From a bacterium (GTDB lineage: Bacteria; Patescibacteriota; Minisyncoccia; UBA6257; GWB1-50-10), in contig DAIDBF010000024.1 in the NCBI GenBank assembly GCA_027310235.1, positions 1 through 6,202 on the forward strand: 6,202 nucleotides of DNA, written 5' to 3'. A model generated the notes under the pieces. The model made no database searches. It saw only the letters and a program-made list of their open reading frames with translations, and had not been told where the DNA came from. Positions 1 through 5,585 of the stretch are shown in pieces. Each line of letters begins with the position of its first letter. The stretch's first letter is position 1. A program made the translations under genes and the position numbers.

Positions 1-146
1 CCTATCCAGTTGCCGATCTTGTCGGACACGATTGATTGTCCTCCGAAAGTGTCGGTCACAAGCACTGTTTTTATTTTTTTCCTCGCGGCATACACGCCCG
101 CAGCCGCTCCTGCAGGACCTCCACCGATGATAATCAAGTCATACAT
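1..146 (-). CDS. trxB: Thioredoxin reductase-like flavoprotein (TrxB/AhpF family), N-terminal fragment
   Basis: The 48 visible residues begin MYDLIIIGGGPAG, a Rossmann FAD-binding start (GxGxxG type, here GGGPAGAAAG) followed by VYAARKKIKTVLVTD and then FGGQSIVSDKIGNWIG. The GGQ plus NWIG signature is typical of the FAD domain of thioredoxin reductases and AhpF-like disulfide reductases. The family uses NAD(P)H, FAD and a redox-active Cys pair to reduce thioredoxin- or glutaredoxin-fold partners in the cytoplasm. The catalytic CxxC and the NADPH domain lie beyond the left edge, so specificity cannot be judged. The ATG start is clear because FAD-domain homology begins at residue 2; no good Shine-Dalgarno is visible. 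It is the last visible gene of a minus-strand run with a glutaredoxin and a four-Cys protein upstream, which suggests that the glutaredoxin is its substrate (inference). Confidence 0.85.
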   Translation of the reverse strand, partial: MYDLIIIGGGPAGAAAGVYAARKKIKTVLVTDTFGGQSIVSDKIGNWI

Positions 147-208
147 AACGTGTTCATTCTGTCTCTTTTTCAAAGAGTTTGCAAACAAAGGAAATGATTC
201 GACGCTAC

Positions 209-325
209 CTAATGTTCATCACCGCTATCCTCTTCTTCGTTTTCAACCGGCACAAGAGGGACTTTACAAGTAGGACACTCCCCCGGATCAACATCGGTAT
301 AACCGCAATCGGGACATTGATACAT
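209..325 (-). CDS. 38-aa four-cysteine zinc-ribbon / heavy-metal-binding-domain-like protein
   Basis: This very small ORF reads MYQCPDCGYTDVDPGECP at its N-terminus, then TCKVPLVPVE and an acidic tail (ENEEEDSGDEH). Two CxxC knuckles (C4/C7 and C17/C20) are nine residues apart. The pattern CPxCGY...PGxCPxCxxxLVP resembles the short heavy-metal-binding domain found at the ends of metal-transport proteins, and also rubredoxin-type zinc ribbons. The likely role is binding Zn2+ or another soft metal in the cytoplasm; the acidic tail might add metal affinity (inference). It sits 35 bases downstream of the glutaredoxin gene and 62 bases upstream of the thioredoxin reductase-like gene, on the same strand. 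The ATG is the only plausible start: the frame is closed by TAA 14 codons upstream and no other start codon lies between. It is too short for most gene finders. Confidence 0.7.
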   Translation of the reverse strand: MYQCPDCGYTDVDPGECPTCKVPLVPVENEEEDSGDEH

Positions 326-360
326 GAAGGTGGTAGTACTAACGACCTTGAGGATGATTG

Positions 361-591
361 CTATTTAATTTTGAGTTTTCTTGCAATTCCCGTGCGATTG
401 AATCCCACGAACACTTCGCCATCTATATCCACCACCGGAACTCCCATTTGATGCGACTTATGCGCCATCTCCTCCCGCGCCCGTACATCGAGCGCAACGT
501 TTTTTTCCTGATACTCGATGTGGTGCTTCTCCAAAAACTCTTTAAGCATCCGGCAGTATACGCAGTTGGGAGTGGAGTAGACGGTGACCAT
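361..591 (-). CDS. Glutaredoxin-like protein, YruB/NrdH type
   Basis: A 76-aa single-domain thioredoxin fold. The N-terminal beta strand MVTVYSTPNC leads into the active-site motif CVYC (C10 and C13). The cis-proline loop is MGVPVVDIDGE (P52), and VGFNRTGIARKL forms the C-terminal helix. The KSHQMGVPVVDIDGEVFVGF stretch is characteristic of the YruB-like branch of small glutaredoxins, which are close to NrdH-redoxin in size. Such proteins carry electrons in the cytoplasm, often reduced by thioredoxin reductase rather than glutathione, and can feed ribonucleotide reductase or other disulfide targets. The gene lies 16 bases downstream of the SPW-repeat gene in the same operon as a TrxB-like gene, which fits TrxB-dependent reduction (inference). 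No Shine-Dalgarno precedes the ATG. A longer overlapping frame at 423-611 lacks any family pattern. Confidence 0.9.
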   Translation of the reverse strand: MVTVYSTPNCVYCRMLKEFLEKHHIEYQEKNVALDVRAREEMAHKSHQMGVPVVDIDGEVFVGFNRTGIARKLKIK

Positions 592-607
592 GGATGAAGT
601 TTATCTT

Positions 608-775
608 TCACTCACGGGGGTTTCCGGAGAGATTCCATAACGAAAAAATGACGGCTAAGGCACCGATAAGCAGATTGTTCCAGGAAACGAGGTTTAAGGA
701 AGAAAACCCGAGAATCCACGGGGAGAGAATCAACCACACCCCCAATCCCAAGATGACCCAATGGTTCCACCGCAT
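608..775 (-). CDS. 55-aa SPW-repeat integral membrane protein, first gene of the redox operon
   Basis: This ORF is short but has a clear family pattern. It starts MRWNHWVILGLGVWLILSPW, continues ILGFSSLNLVSWNNLLIGAL and ends AVIFSLWNLSGNPRE. The WxxW...LGxWLxLSPWxLGFS...WNxxxxGxxxxxxxLW arrangement matches one SPW repeat, a hydrophobic unit with two predicted transmembrane segments (about residues 7-24 and 34-47). Most SPW proteins carry two such units; this one has a single unit. The molecular function of the family is not established. The ATG follows an extended -10 box by only 8 bases, so it is probably read from a near-leaderless transcript. Its TGA stop lies 16 bases before the glutaredoxin start. 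A competing 67-aa frame (612-815) overlaps it and would have to be translated across the promoter, so I prefer this one. Confidence 0.8.
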   Translation of the reverse strand: MRWNHWVILGLGVWLILSPWILGFSSLNLVSWNNLLIGALAVIFSLWNLSGNPRE

Positions 776-783
776 ATACTTTG

Positions 784-820
784 ATTATAGCACAAACTAT
801 TTGAGTTATCCCCAAAATTA
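784..820 (-). promoter_or_regulatory. Promoter of the SPW-glutaredoxin-TrxB operon, with upstream TAATTTTGGGGATAACT block
   Basis: On the minus strand an extended -10 element TGC-TATAAT (792 to 784) sits 8 bases before the ATG at 775, so transcription should start at or within about two bases of the initiation codon. Fourteen bases upstream of the -10 is TAATTTTGGGGATAACT (820 to 804), which is identical to the block upstream of the epimerase gene at 5704-5720. No good -35 hexamer lies 16-18 bases from the -10, consistent with an extended -10 promoter. Confidence 0.7.
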
Positions 821-850
821 AGGTAGTCCCGCGTCGCTTCGCTCCTGGGA

Positions 851-895
851 TGATTGATTTTCTAAGCTCCTTACGTCGCTAAGAAAATCTAATCA
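851..895. repeat. Imperfect inverted repeat in the 776-984 intergenic region
   Basis: The left arm 851-867 (TGATTGATTTTCTAAGC) pairs with the right arm 878-895 (GCTAAGAAAATCTAATCA). There are 16 base pairs, one bulged base (890) and one A-A mismatch (864/881), around a 10-base loop. There is no T-tract after the stem on either strand, so it is not an obvious intrinsic terminator. It lies inside a stretch that is extra relative to the similar intergenic region at 5680-5720. The rest of this intergenic region holds the operon promoter and the terminator listed separately. Confidence 0.65.
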
Positions 896-932
896 GCCAC
901 GGCCTCGATAGATTGTTTGCGCCGTAAATAAA

Positions 933-967
933 AGAAGCCCGGCTTCCTCATGGGAGGCCGGGCTTCT
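933..967 (-). terminator. Strong bidirectional intrinsic terminator downstream of the CxxC protein gene
   Basis: Arms 933-948 and 952-967 (AGAAGCCCGGCTTCCT and GGGAGGCCGGGCTTCT) form a 16-bp stem with two G-U pairs and a 3-base loop. On the minus strand the stem is followed by TTTATTTA, and on the plus strand by CTTTT. It lies 17 bases past the stop of the minus-strand gene at 985-1167, so ending that transcript, and probably the dsbA transcript, is its likely job. Confidence 0.85.
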
Positions 968-984
968 CTTTTGCCTTTATGCCT

Positions 985-1167
985 TTATCTGCGGAATGAG
1001 CGAACTCGTTCCTGATGGCACTGGCGGCACAAAAGCTTGTCCAAGCGGGACGGATCCGGCTCGAAGGGAAGCTCCGTTATCGGAGTTCCGCACTTCGCGC
1101 ACTGCCAATCACCCTTGTACATCTGGCGATCAAAACCGCGCCCGCCGCCTTGCTGATCAAAACTCAT
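985..1167 (-). CDS. 60-aa CxxC-x20-CxxC zinc-binding protein
   Basis: A glycine-rich, disordered N-terminus (MSFDQQGGGRGFDRQ) is followed by a compact cysteine domain: MYKGDWQCAKCGTPITELPF, then EPDPSRLDKLLCRQCHQERV and a basic end. The cysteine pairs C23/C26 and C47/C50 are separated by 20 residues and should hold one zinc ion. This resembles the CxxC-x17-CxxC small-protein family common in Patescibacteria, whose Y-K-G-D-W-x-C and LPF-x-PDP features are recognisable here; the biochemical role is not established, and nucleic-acid or protein binding is a guess. The gene lies 106 bases downstream of the dsbA-like gene on the same strand. I see no convincing promoter in that gap, so read-through from dsbA is plausible. 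The upstream leader is unusually A-rich on this strand (runs of eight and seven A). Confidence 0.85.
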   Translation of the reverse strand: MSFDQQGGGRGFDRQMYKGDWQCAKCGTPITELPFEPDPSRLDKLLCRQCHQERVRSFRR

Positions 1168-1273
1168 GCTGGTCTTTTTTTCTTATTGTTCGACTCTTTT
1201 TTTTCTACGTACCTGAACCAGACACAACACGGTTTTTACGCCTTCGCGTCGATTCGTAGTATTCCTGTATCAA

Positions 1274-2125
1274 TTAACGTTGGGTGGAAAAGAGAGTATC
1301 AAAAATCTGTTTCATCGTTGGATACGGTGCCGCGCCGCCTACCGAAAACATCTTTTGATCTTTGGAGATCACGAAGAGCGGAGGAAATCCGGGGTTCTGC
1401 GCTTCATATTGCGTCTCAAGTCCCTGCACCAAGCTTACGGTCGCTTGCGGAAGCCCGTTCGCATCCTGAACAATCGAGTAGGGCGTGCCCGCCGCGCCTG
1501 CATTCGTGCCGTCGGCCTCATCCTCCTGGATGATGTCCTGCCCGTACGTACTCGAGAGACATGTATTGAAATCATTCACGTTCAAGCCGATTTGTTGAGC
1601 CACCTTCGGCAACTCATTCGGATCAAGCCCATTATTCGAGGGCGTGATCTGAAAAATTGTATCGATGTACTGCCAGTATTTATCGTTCCCGCCGAGCTTC
1701 GCGGCACACTCCGCGGCTTGTGCTTCTTTGGGGGCCTTGGAGTGCAGTTGCGGAAGCGGGAAGTTCCTGAAAATCCACGCAACCTTCCCTTCATAAAGCG
1801 ACATTGCGGATCGCATCGTCTGATGAAACTGCTTACAGAAAGGACACTCGAGATCGGAAAACTCCACGATCTTCACCGGCGCATTGGGATCACCGAAAAT
1901 ATGATCGGCTGCCGATACGGGTTTCACATTCGAGAGGGAACCTTGACCTTGGGGTTGCTGGCCTTGTGCCTGTCCGTTATCTGCCGGAGGAGTAGCGGTG
2001 GGAGTTCCGGCTCCTTTTCCCGCATTATAGATAAGTGCCACACCGATAACGAGCGCCGCCGCCAAGATGCTTGCGGGTAAAATGTAATCTCTGCGGCTCT
2101 TGCCGCTCTTTACTTTTTCGTCCAT
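1274..2125 (-). CDS. Membrane-anchored DsbA-family thiol:disulfide oxidoreductase
   Basis: The protein has 283 aa. A basic N-terminus (MDEKVKSGKSRRD) precedes one transmembrane helix (about residues 15-34). Residues 40-64 are a low-complexity Gly/Gln/Pro/Thr linker. The catalytic domain begins near residue 70: SAADHIFGDPNAPVKIVEFS leads to the active site CPFC (C94, C97), then WIFRNFPLP, an alpha-helical insert, and GTPYSIV with the cis-proline P215. Extra cysteines are C140 and C189. It should act outside the membrane, forming or rearranging disulfides in exported proteins. Between the GTPYSIV strand and the final FVISKDQKMFSVGGAAPY strand pair are about 30 unusual residues. The frame is open for 164 more codons upstream, but that extension is highly charged, antisense to the sugar transferase gene and crosses a promoter, so I place the start at the ATG before DEKVKSGKS. 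No Shine-Dalgarno is visible. Confidence 0.9.
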   Translation of the reverse strand: MDEKVKSGKSRRDYILPASILAAALVIGVALIYNAGKGAGTPTATPPADNGQAQGQQPQGQGSLSNVKPVSAADHIFGDPNAPVKIVEFSDLECPFCKQFHQTMRSAMSLYEGKVAWIFRNFPLPQLHSKAPKEAQAAECAAKLGGNDKYWQYIDTIFQITPSNNGLDPNELPKVAQQIGLNVNDFNTCLSSTYGQDIIQEDEADGTNAGAAGTPYSIVQDANGLPQATVSLVQGLETQYEAQNPGFPPLFVISKDQKMFSVGGAAPYPTMKQIFDTLFSTQR

Positions 2126-2169
2126 GCTGCGAAATGCGAATTGGATATGAATATACGAATATGAATGTT

Positions 2170-2178
2170 TGATAAAAT
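2170..2178 (+). promoter_or_regulatory. Candidate extended -10 box for the polysaccharide operon
   Basis: TG-A-TAAAAT matches an extended -10 element on the plus strand, like the TGC-TATAAT and TGC-TACAAT boxes elsewhere in the window. No -35 hexamer is evident. It would start transcription near 2185, giving a leader of about 34 bases to the ATG at 2219. It overlaps the -10 box of the opposing dsbA promoter by two bases. Confidence 0.4.
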
Positions 2179-2205
2179 CATAGAGTACGACTACGATAAA
2201 GTCAA
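2177..2205 (-). promoter_or_regulatory. Sigma-70-type promoter for the dsbA-like gene
   Basis: On the minus strand TTGACT (2205 to 2200) and TATGAT (2182 to 2177) are separated by exactly 17 bases, each one mismatch from the consensus hexamer. Transcription should begin around 2170, giving a leader of about 45 bases before the ATG at 2125. This site lies inside the optional first 18 codons of the neighbouring plus-strand reading frame and argues that those codons are control DNA. Confidence 0.7.
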
Positions 2206-2218
2206 CCCCGAAACACTC

Positions 2219-3541
2219 ATGCAAAACCTCAAAAAAATCATACTGCTTCTGGGCGACATTCTTTTCTTCTATATAGCGCTCTTTTCCGCGCTCATTCTCC
2301 GTTATGGTATTCCCGACTACCTCTCGTACCTCGGAGAACATCTCTCCTCTTTTGTCTACATACTCATCGTGTGGCTCCTTATGCTCGCCGCTTCGAATAC
2401 GTACGACTTCCGAACGCTCAAAAACGATCTCCGATTCTTCCGTACGTTTCTCGTCGCCGATCTTACGACGATCATGGTCGCGCTCGCCCTTTTCTACGCG
2501 TTCCCTCTCGGTATCGCACCGAAAACGAACCTGGTGTTTTTTGCGGTGACGCTCACGGTCTGGGGACTTCTTTACCGCTATGCATTCAATGCAATCGTCG
2601 TACGCAGCGCCCCACAACGTGTTTTTATTCTAGGAGAATCGAAAGAAATCACCGACCTTGTCAGCTACCTAGAAGCGAATCCTCAGCTCGGCTATCGCAT
2701 CGCCGTATGGGAACGAAGAACGCTCGGTGAAAGCGGATGGCACGAACTTCCGGAACGTATCGCGGCGGAACGCGCGACCATGCTCGTCATTCCCGCCGAT
2801 CTCAAAAAGGACCCGCGGGTAAACGACATCGTCTACCTGTGCATCCTCCGCGAGATTCAAGTGCGCGATATTCCTTCGTTCTACGAAGAGATAATGGGGA
2901 TGACGCCGCTTGCAGAGCTCGGTACGGGCTGGTTTCTCGAAGAACTCGTTGAAGCGCGTCCGCTGTATAGCACCTCGAAGACCTTGTTCGATGTCGTGCT
3001 CGCATTCCTGCTGTTCATCGTTCTTCTTCCCGTCATGATCGTGATCTGGATTTTTATCCGTCTCGACTCGCACGGCCCCGCCATCTTCAAACAGGTCCGC
3101 GTCGGGAAAAACGGAAAACGCTTTACACTTTACAAGTTCAGGACTATGTATATGGATGCGGAGCAAGAGGGAGCGCAATGGGCAGAGGTGAACGATCCGC
3201 GCGCGACAAGAATCGGATCCCTCCTCCGTATTTCCCATCTGGATGAATTCCCCCAACTCGTGAATATCCTGAAGGGTAATATTTCATTCGTAGGACCGCG
3301 CCCGGAGCGGCCCGAATTCGTTGAGGTCTTGAAAACCAAGATCCCCTACTACGAAATCCGGCTCGTGGTGAAACCCGGCCTTACGGGATGGGCGCAGATC
3401 AACTATCGCGCGAACGTTACCGAAGGAGAGGCCTATCGGAAACTCGAGTACGATATTTTTTATATCAGGCGCCGCGGATTCGTATTCGACTTCCTCATCA
3501 TCCTGAAGACGCTGAAGACGATATTCGCAACACCGAAATGA
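2219..3541 (+). CDS. WcaJ-type undecaprenyl-phosphate sugar-1-phosphate transferase (polyprenyl glycosylphosphotransferase)
   Basis: This 440-aa enzyme should move a hexose-1-phosphate from a nucleotide sugar to undecaprenyl phosphate at the inner membrane face, starting a lipid-linked glycan. Residues 5-125 hold about four transmembrane helices. Residues 130-220 form a Rossmann-like regulatory domain (RVFILGESKEITDLVSYLEA). A further membrane segment (about 257-281) precedes the catalytic PglC-like domain: KQVRVGKNGKRFTLYKFRTM, then LDEFPQL with the catalytic Asp-Glu pair D342/E343, LKGNISFVGPRPERPEF, and KPGLTGWAQINYR. The C-terminus is DFLIILKTLKTIF. The length is normal for the long form. 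An ATG at 2165 would add 18 hydrophilic residues. I prefer 2219 because it gives the usual start directly before the first helix and leaves the dsbA promoter outside the gene; this choice is not certain. The sugar is not predictable from the sequence. Confidence 0.93.
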   Translation: MQNLKKIILLLGDILFFYIALFSALILRYGIPDYLSYLGEHLSSFVYILIVWLLMLAASNTYDFRTLKNDLRFFRTFLVADLTTIMVALALFYAFPLGIAPKTNLVFFAVTLTVWGLLYRYAFNAIVVRSAPQRVFILGESKEITDLVSYLEANPQLGYRIAVWERRTLGESGWHELPERIAAERATMLVIPADLKKDPRVNDIVYLCILREIQVRDIPSFYEEIMGMTPLAELGTGWFLEELVEARPLYSTSKTLFDVVLAFLLFIVLLPVMIVIWIFIRLDSHGPAIFKQVRVGKNGKRFTLYKFRTMYMDAEQEGAQWAEVNDPRATRIGSLLRISHLDEFPQLVNILKGNISFVGPRPERPEFVEVLKTKIPYYEIRLVVKPGLTGWAQINYRANVTEGEAYRKLEYDIFYIRRRGFVFDFLIILKTLKTIFATPK

Positions 3542-5007
3542 TCAAAAAGATAAAATCCTTCCTCTTCGAAAACAAAAGCGAGAAGCAGACATTCTTGAAA
3601 AACGCCTTCTGGCTCACGGGCGGTACCGCGGTATCGAGGATCGTCCGCGCATTCATGATCATTTACGCGGCGCGTATCCTCGGCACCGAGGGGTACGGCG
3701 TCTTCTCCTACGCGCTCTCTCTCGCGGCGTTTTTCACCATCTTCTCCGACATCGGGCTTTCGGGACTCCTCACGAGAGAACTGGTACAGAAGCCCGCCGA
3801 AGTCGGACGCTATATCGCGACGACGCTCCGCATTAAATTTGCATTTATCGTGCTCGGCATCGCCTTCACACTCCTCGTGGCGCCGTGGTTCATCAAGATC
3901 GACGCGGCGCGATCGCTTCTTCCTATCGTCGCGCTTCTTCTTGCATTCGACAGCATGCGCATCTTCATATTCGCGATCACCCGATCGAAGAATAAGATGG
4001 AGATCGAATCCGGGTTAAGCGTCCTGACCGATGTGTTCATCACCGTTTTCGGATTCGTCGCGCTTTTCCTCCTGCCGGACGCCCGGTGGCTCGCAATCGC
4101 TTACACCGCGGGAAGCGGCCTCGGACTTTTCGTCGCGTTTTTCGTAATCCGCAGATGGACAGGCGACTTCTTTAAGGAATTCGACCGATCGCTCGTAAAA
4201 CCGATTCTTTCTTCCGCGTGGCCATTCGCCGTCATGGGGCTTCTCGGGGGCTTTATGATTAACATCGATACAATTATCATCGGCTGGTTCAGAAGCGCGG
4301 GAGAACTCGGACTCTACGGCGCAGTACAGCGCCCCATCCAGGTGTTTTATATGATCCCGGGATTTATAAATGTCAGCCTGTTCCCACTCTTAAGCAAATT
4401 CGCCCACGAGAAGAGAAATGAACGAACAAAAGCCGTTCTTGAGCGCGCAATCACGGGCGCGCTCGCGGTCGCATTGCCGCTCACTATTGGCGGCATCATT
4501 GTCGGAGTTCCTTTTATACGGCTCGTCTTCGGCGCGCAGTATTTGGAGTCCGCGCTCACGTTTCAACTGCTTCTTCTTACGCTCATCCCGATCTTTGCCG
4601 GAAGCATAATCGGGAATGCCGCCTTCGCGTATGACCGGCAAAAGATATTTCTTGCAAGTGTGGGGATGGGCGCGGCCGCAAATGTGGTACTTGATCTTCT
4701 CCTTATTCCTCTTTACGGCATCGCCGGATCCGCGGTTGCAACCATCATCGCACAGATTATCTCGAACGGATACGTGTATGCGAAGTTCAGACAAACGGTT
4801 TCCGTTTCGGTGTTTCCTTCTCTCGGGAAAATCACGCTCGCCTCGTTCGGTATGGGTATAGGCGTCTTCGGAGTGATGCGGGCGGGGTGGACAATAATTC
4901 CGACGATCATTTTCGGCGTCATCGTATACACGGGGCTCCTGTTCATTCTGAAAGAACCGCTCCTCGAGGTGCTAGGGATACGAAAAAATACGAGGACCGA
5001 TTCATAA
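3538..5007 (+). CDS. Wzx-type lipid-linked oligosaccharide flippase (polysaccharide biosynthesis protein, MOP superfamily)
   Basis: A 489-aa, highly hydrophobic protein with roughly 12-14 predicted transmembrane helices. After a basic cytoplasmic start (MIKKIKSFLFENKSEKQTF) comes the diagnostic first-helix region NAFWLTGGTAVSRIVRAFMI, then ARILGTEGYGVFSYALSL and SDIGLSGLLTREL, all typical of the polysaccharide synthase/Wzx family. Such proteins move undecaprenyl-PP-linked glycans across the inner membrane. The ATG overlaps the stop of the sugar transferase gene as ATGA, so the two are translationally coupled and form an operon for initiation and export of one glycan. The open frame extends upstream to 3388, but that part overlaps the transferase in another frame and is not credible. 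No ribosome binding site is needed or seen. The gene ends 18 bases from the convergent DUF502-like gene. Confidence 0.92.
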   Translation: MIKKIKSFLFENKSEKQTFLKNAFWLTGGTAVSRIVRAFMIIYAARILGTEGYGVFSYALSLAAFFTIFSDIGLSGLLTRELVQKPAEVGRYIATTLRIKFAFIVLGIAFTLLVAPWFIKIDAARSLLPIVALLLAFDSMRIFIFAITRSKNKMEIESGLSVLTDVFITVFGFVALFLLPDARWLAIAYTAGSGLGLFVAFFVIRRWTGDFFKEFDRSLVKPILSSAWPFAVMGLLGGFMINIDTIIIGWFRSAGELGLYGAVQRPIQVFYMIPGFINVSLFPLLSKFAHEKRNERTKAVLERAITGALAVALPLTIGGIIVGVPFIRLVFGAQYLESALTFQLLLLTLIPIFAGSIIGNAAFAYDRQKIFLASVGMGAAANVVLDLLLIPLYGIAGSAVATIIAQIISNGYVYAKFRQTVSVSVFPSLGKITLASFGMGIGVFGVMRAGWTIIPTIIFGVIVYTGLLFILKEPLLEVLGIRKNTRTDS

Positions 5008-5025
5008 GAACCAGCCCTCTAAAAA

Positions 5026-5580
5026 TTATTCCGATGTTTGTTGCGTGCCGTACGATGCCCCGTAAGACATCACGTAGGCGATATAGGCCCCCGAACCGTT
5101 TCCAGTCTTCTTAAGGGTGTCTTTCCTTATCTCAAGTAGATTCCCCATAAATGGCGTGGGAGGGGCGGAAAAGTGGACTACGCACCACGTGTGATCGCCC
5201 TCTTCTATTTCGGCAGTGACAATCCCCCTCACTCGAATGTTCTCTGGAAAGCAGCAGATAACCTCGTAAAAATTGTTATTTGCTCCTTTCCTTCCAAAAA
5301 CAAAATTGACGAGAAGAAGAAGTGTAGGCCTGCTCGAGGATGCGTCTCTCAGGAAATCGATGAGGGAGGTTTTATCGGCAATCACGCCGAGAAAAAGAAT
5401 GAAAATAAGAATGCCAACCGATATAACAACGAAACCCAGCCACTGATTTGAGAATCCCAGCGCATTTCCCATCTCCACTATCTTTCCCGAAAAAATAGAA
5501 ACGCCATACATCACGAGAAAGATCGGGATAGTTATTCCGAGACCGGAACGGAACGTTCCGAAAAATCCTTGTTTTTTCAA
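5026..5580 (-). CDS. DUF502-like two-helix membrane protein
   Basis: A 184-aa protein with a basic N-terminus (MKKQGFFGTFRSGLGITIPI), transmembrane helices at about 14-31 and 47-67, and a C-terminal soluble domain. The order (short basic start, helix, about 15 residues, helix, beta-rich domain containing a proline motif PPTPFMGNLLEI, then a helix with SGAYIAYVMSYGAS) matches DUF502, whose members have TTPNPTSG and a terminal SGG-type helix at equivalent places. The identity to the family looks weak, so this is a similarity call. DUF502 has no settled biochemical function; members are inner-membrane proteins. The start is TTG, chosen because AGAGGG lies five bases upstream and because the family's start pattern begins there. 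It is convergent with the flippase gene and divergent from the epimerase gene. A tail GTQQTSE follows the family domain. Confidence 0.75.
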   Translation of the reverse strand: MKKQGFFGTFRSGLGITIPIFLVMYGVSIFSGKIVEMGNALGFSNQWLGFVVISVGILIFILFLGVIADKTSLIDFLRDASSSRPTLLLLVNFVFGRKGANNNFYEVICCFPENIRVRGIVTAEIEEGDHTWCVVHFSAPPTPFMGNLLEIRKDTLKKTGNGSGAYIAYVMSYGASYGTQQTSE

Positions 5581-5585
5581 TTTTT

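Noticed and set aside
612..815. 67-aa minus-strand frame (MGITQIVCAIIKVYAVEPL...)
   Set aside because: It overlaps the SPW-repeat frame, has no family pattern and would have to be translated through the TGC-TATAAT promoter.
826..850. TCCC...GGGA with GTCGCTTCGCTCC between, considered as a REP-like hairpin
   Set aside because: Only four closing pairs around a long loop; I saw no second copy in the window.
1205..1256. Possible promoter or hairpin (ACGC-GAAG-GCGT, TACGTA) upstream of the CxxC protein gene
   Set aside because: The stem is only four base pairs and no -35/-10 pair with acceptable spacing was found; poly-A runs alone are not enough.
1280..2080. 266-aa plus-strand frame opposite the dsbA-like gene
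   Set aside because: Arg/Leu-rich antisense shadow with no domain pattern; the opposite strand has complete DsbA motifs.
2126..2617. 164-codon N-terminal extension of the dsbA-like frame
   Set aside because: The extension is extremely rich in charged residues, is antisense to the conserved sugar transferase and contains the dsbA promoter; the membrane anchor begins just after the ATG at 2125.
2669..3256. 195-aa minus-strand frame opposite the sugar transferase
   Set aside because: Antisense shadow; composition is low-complexity charged and the catalytic motifs are on the plus strand.
3388..3537. 50-codon upstream extension of the flippase frame
   Set aside because: It lies inside the transferase's conserved C-terminus in another frame; the ATGA overlap at 3538 is the natural start.
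5549..5560. Perfect 12-base palindrome CGGAACGTTCCG
   Set aside because: It lies within the coding sequence of the DUF502-like N-terminus and is well explained by codons for Gly-Thr-Phe-Arg; a lone 12-base palindrome is weak evidence for an operator.
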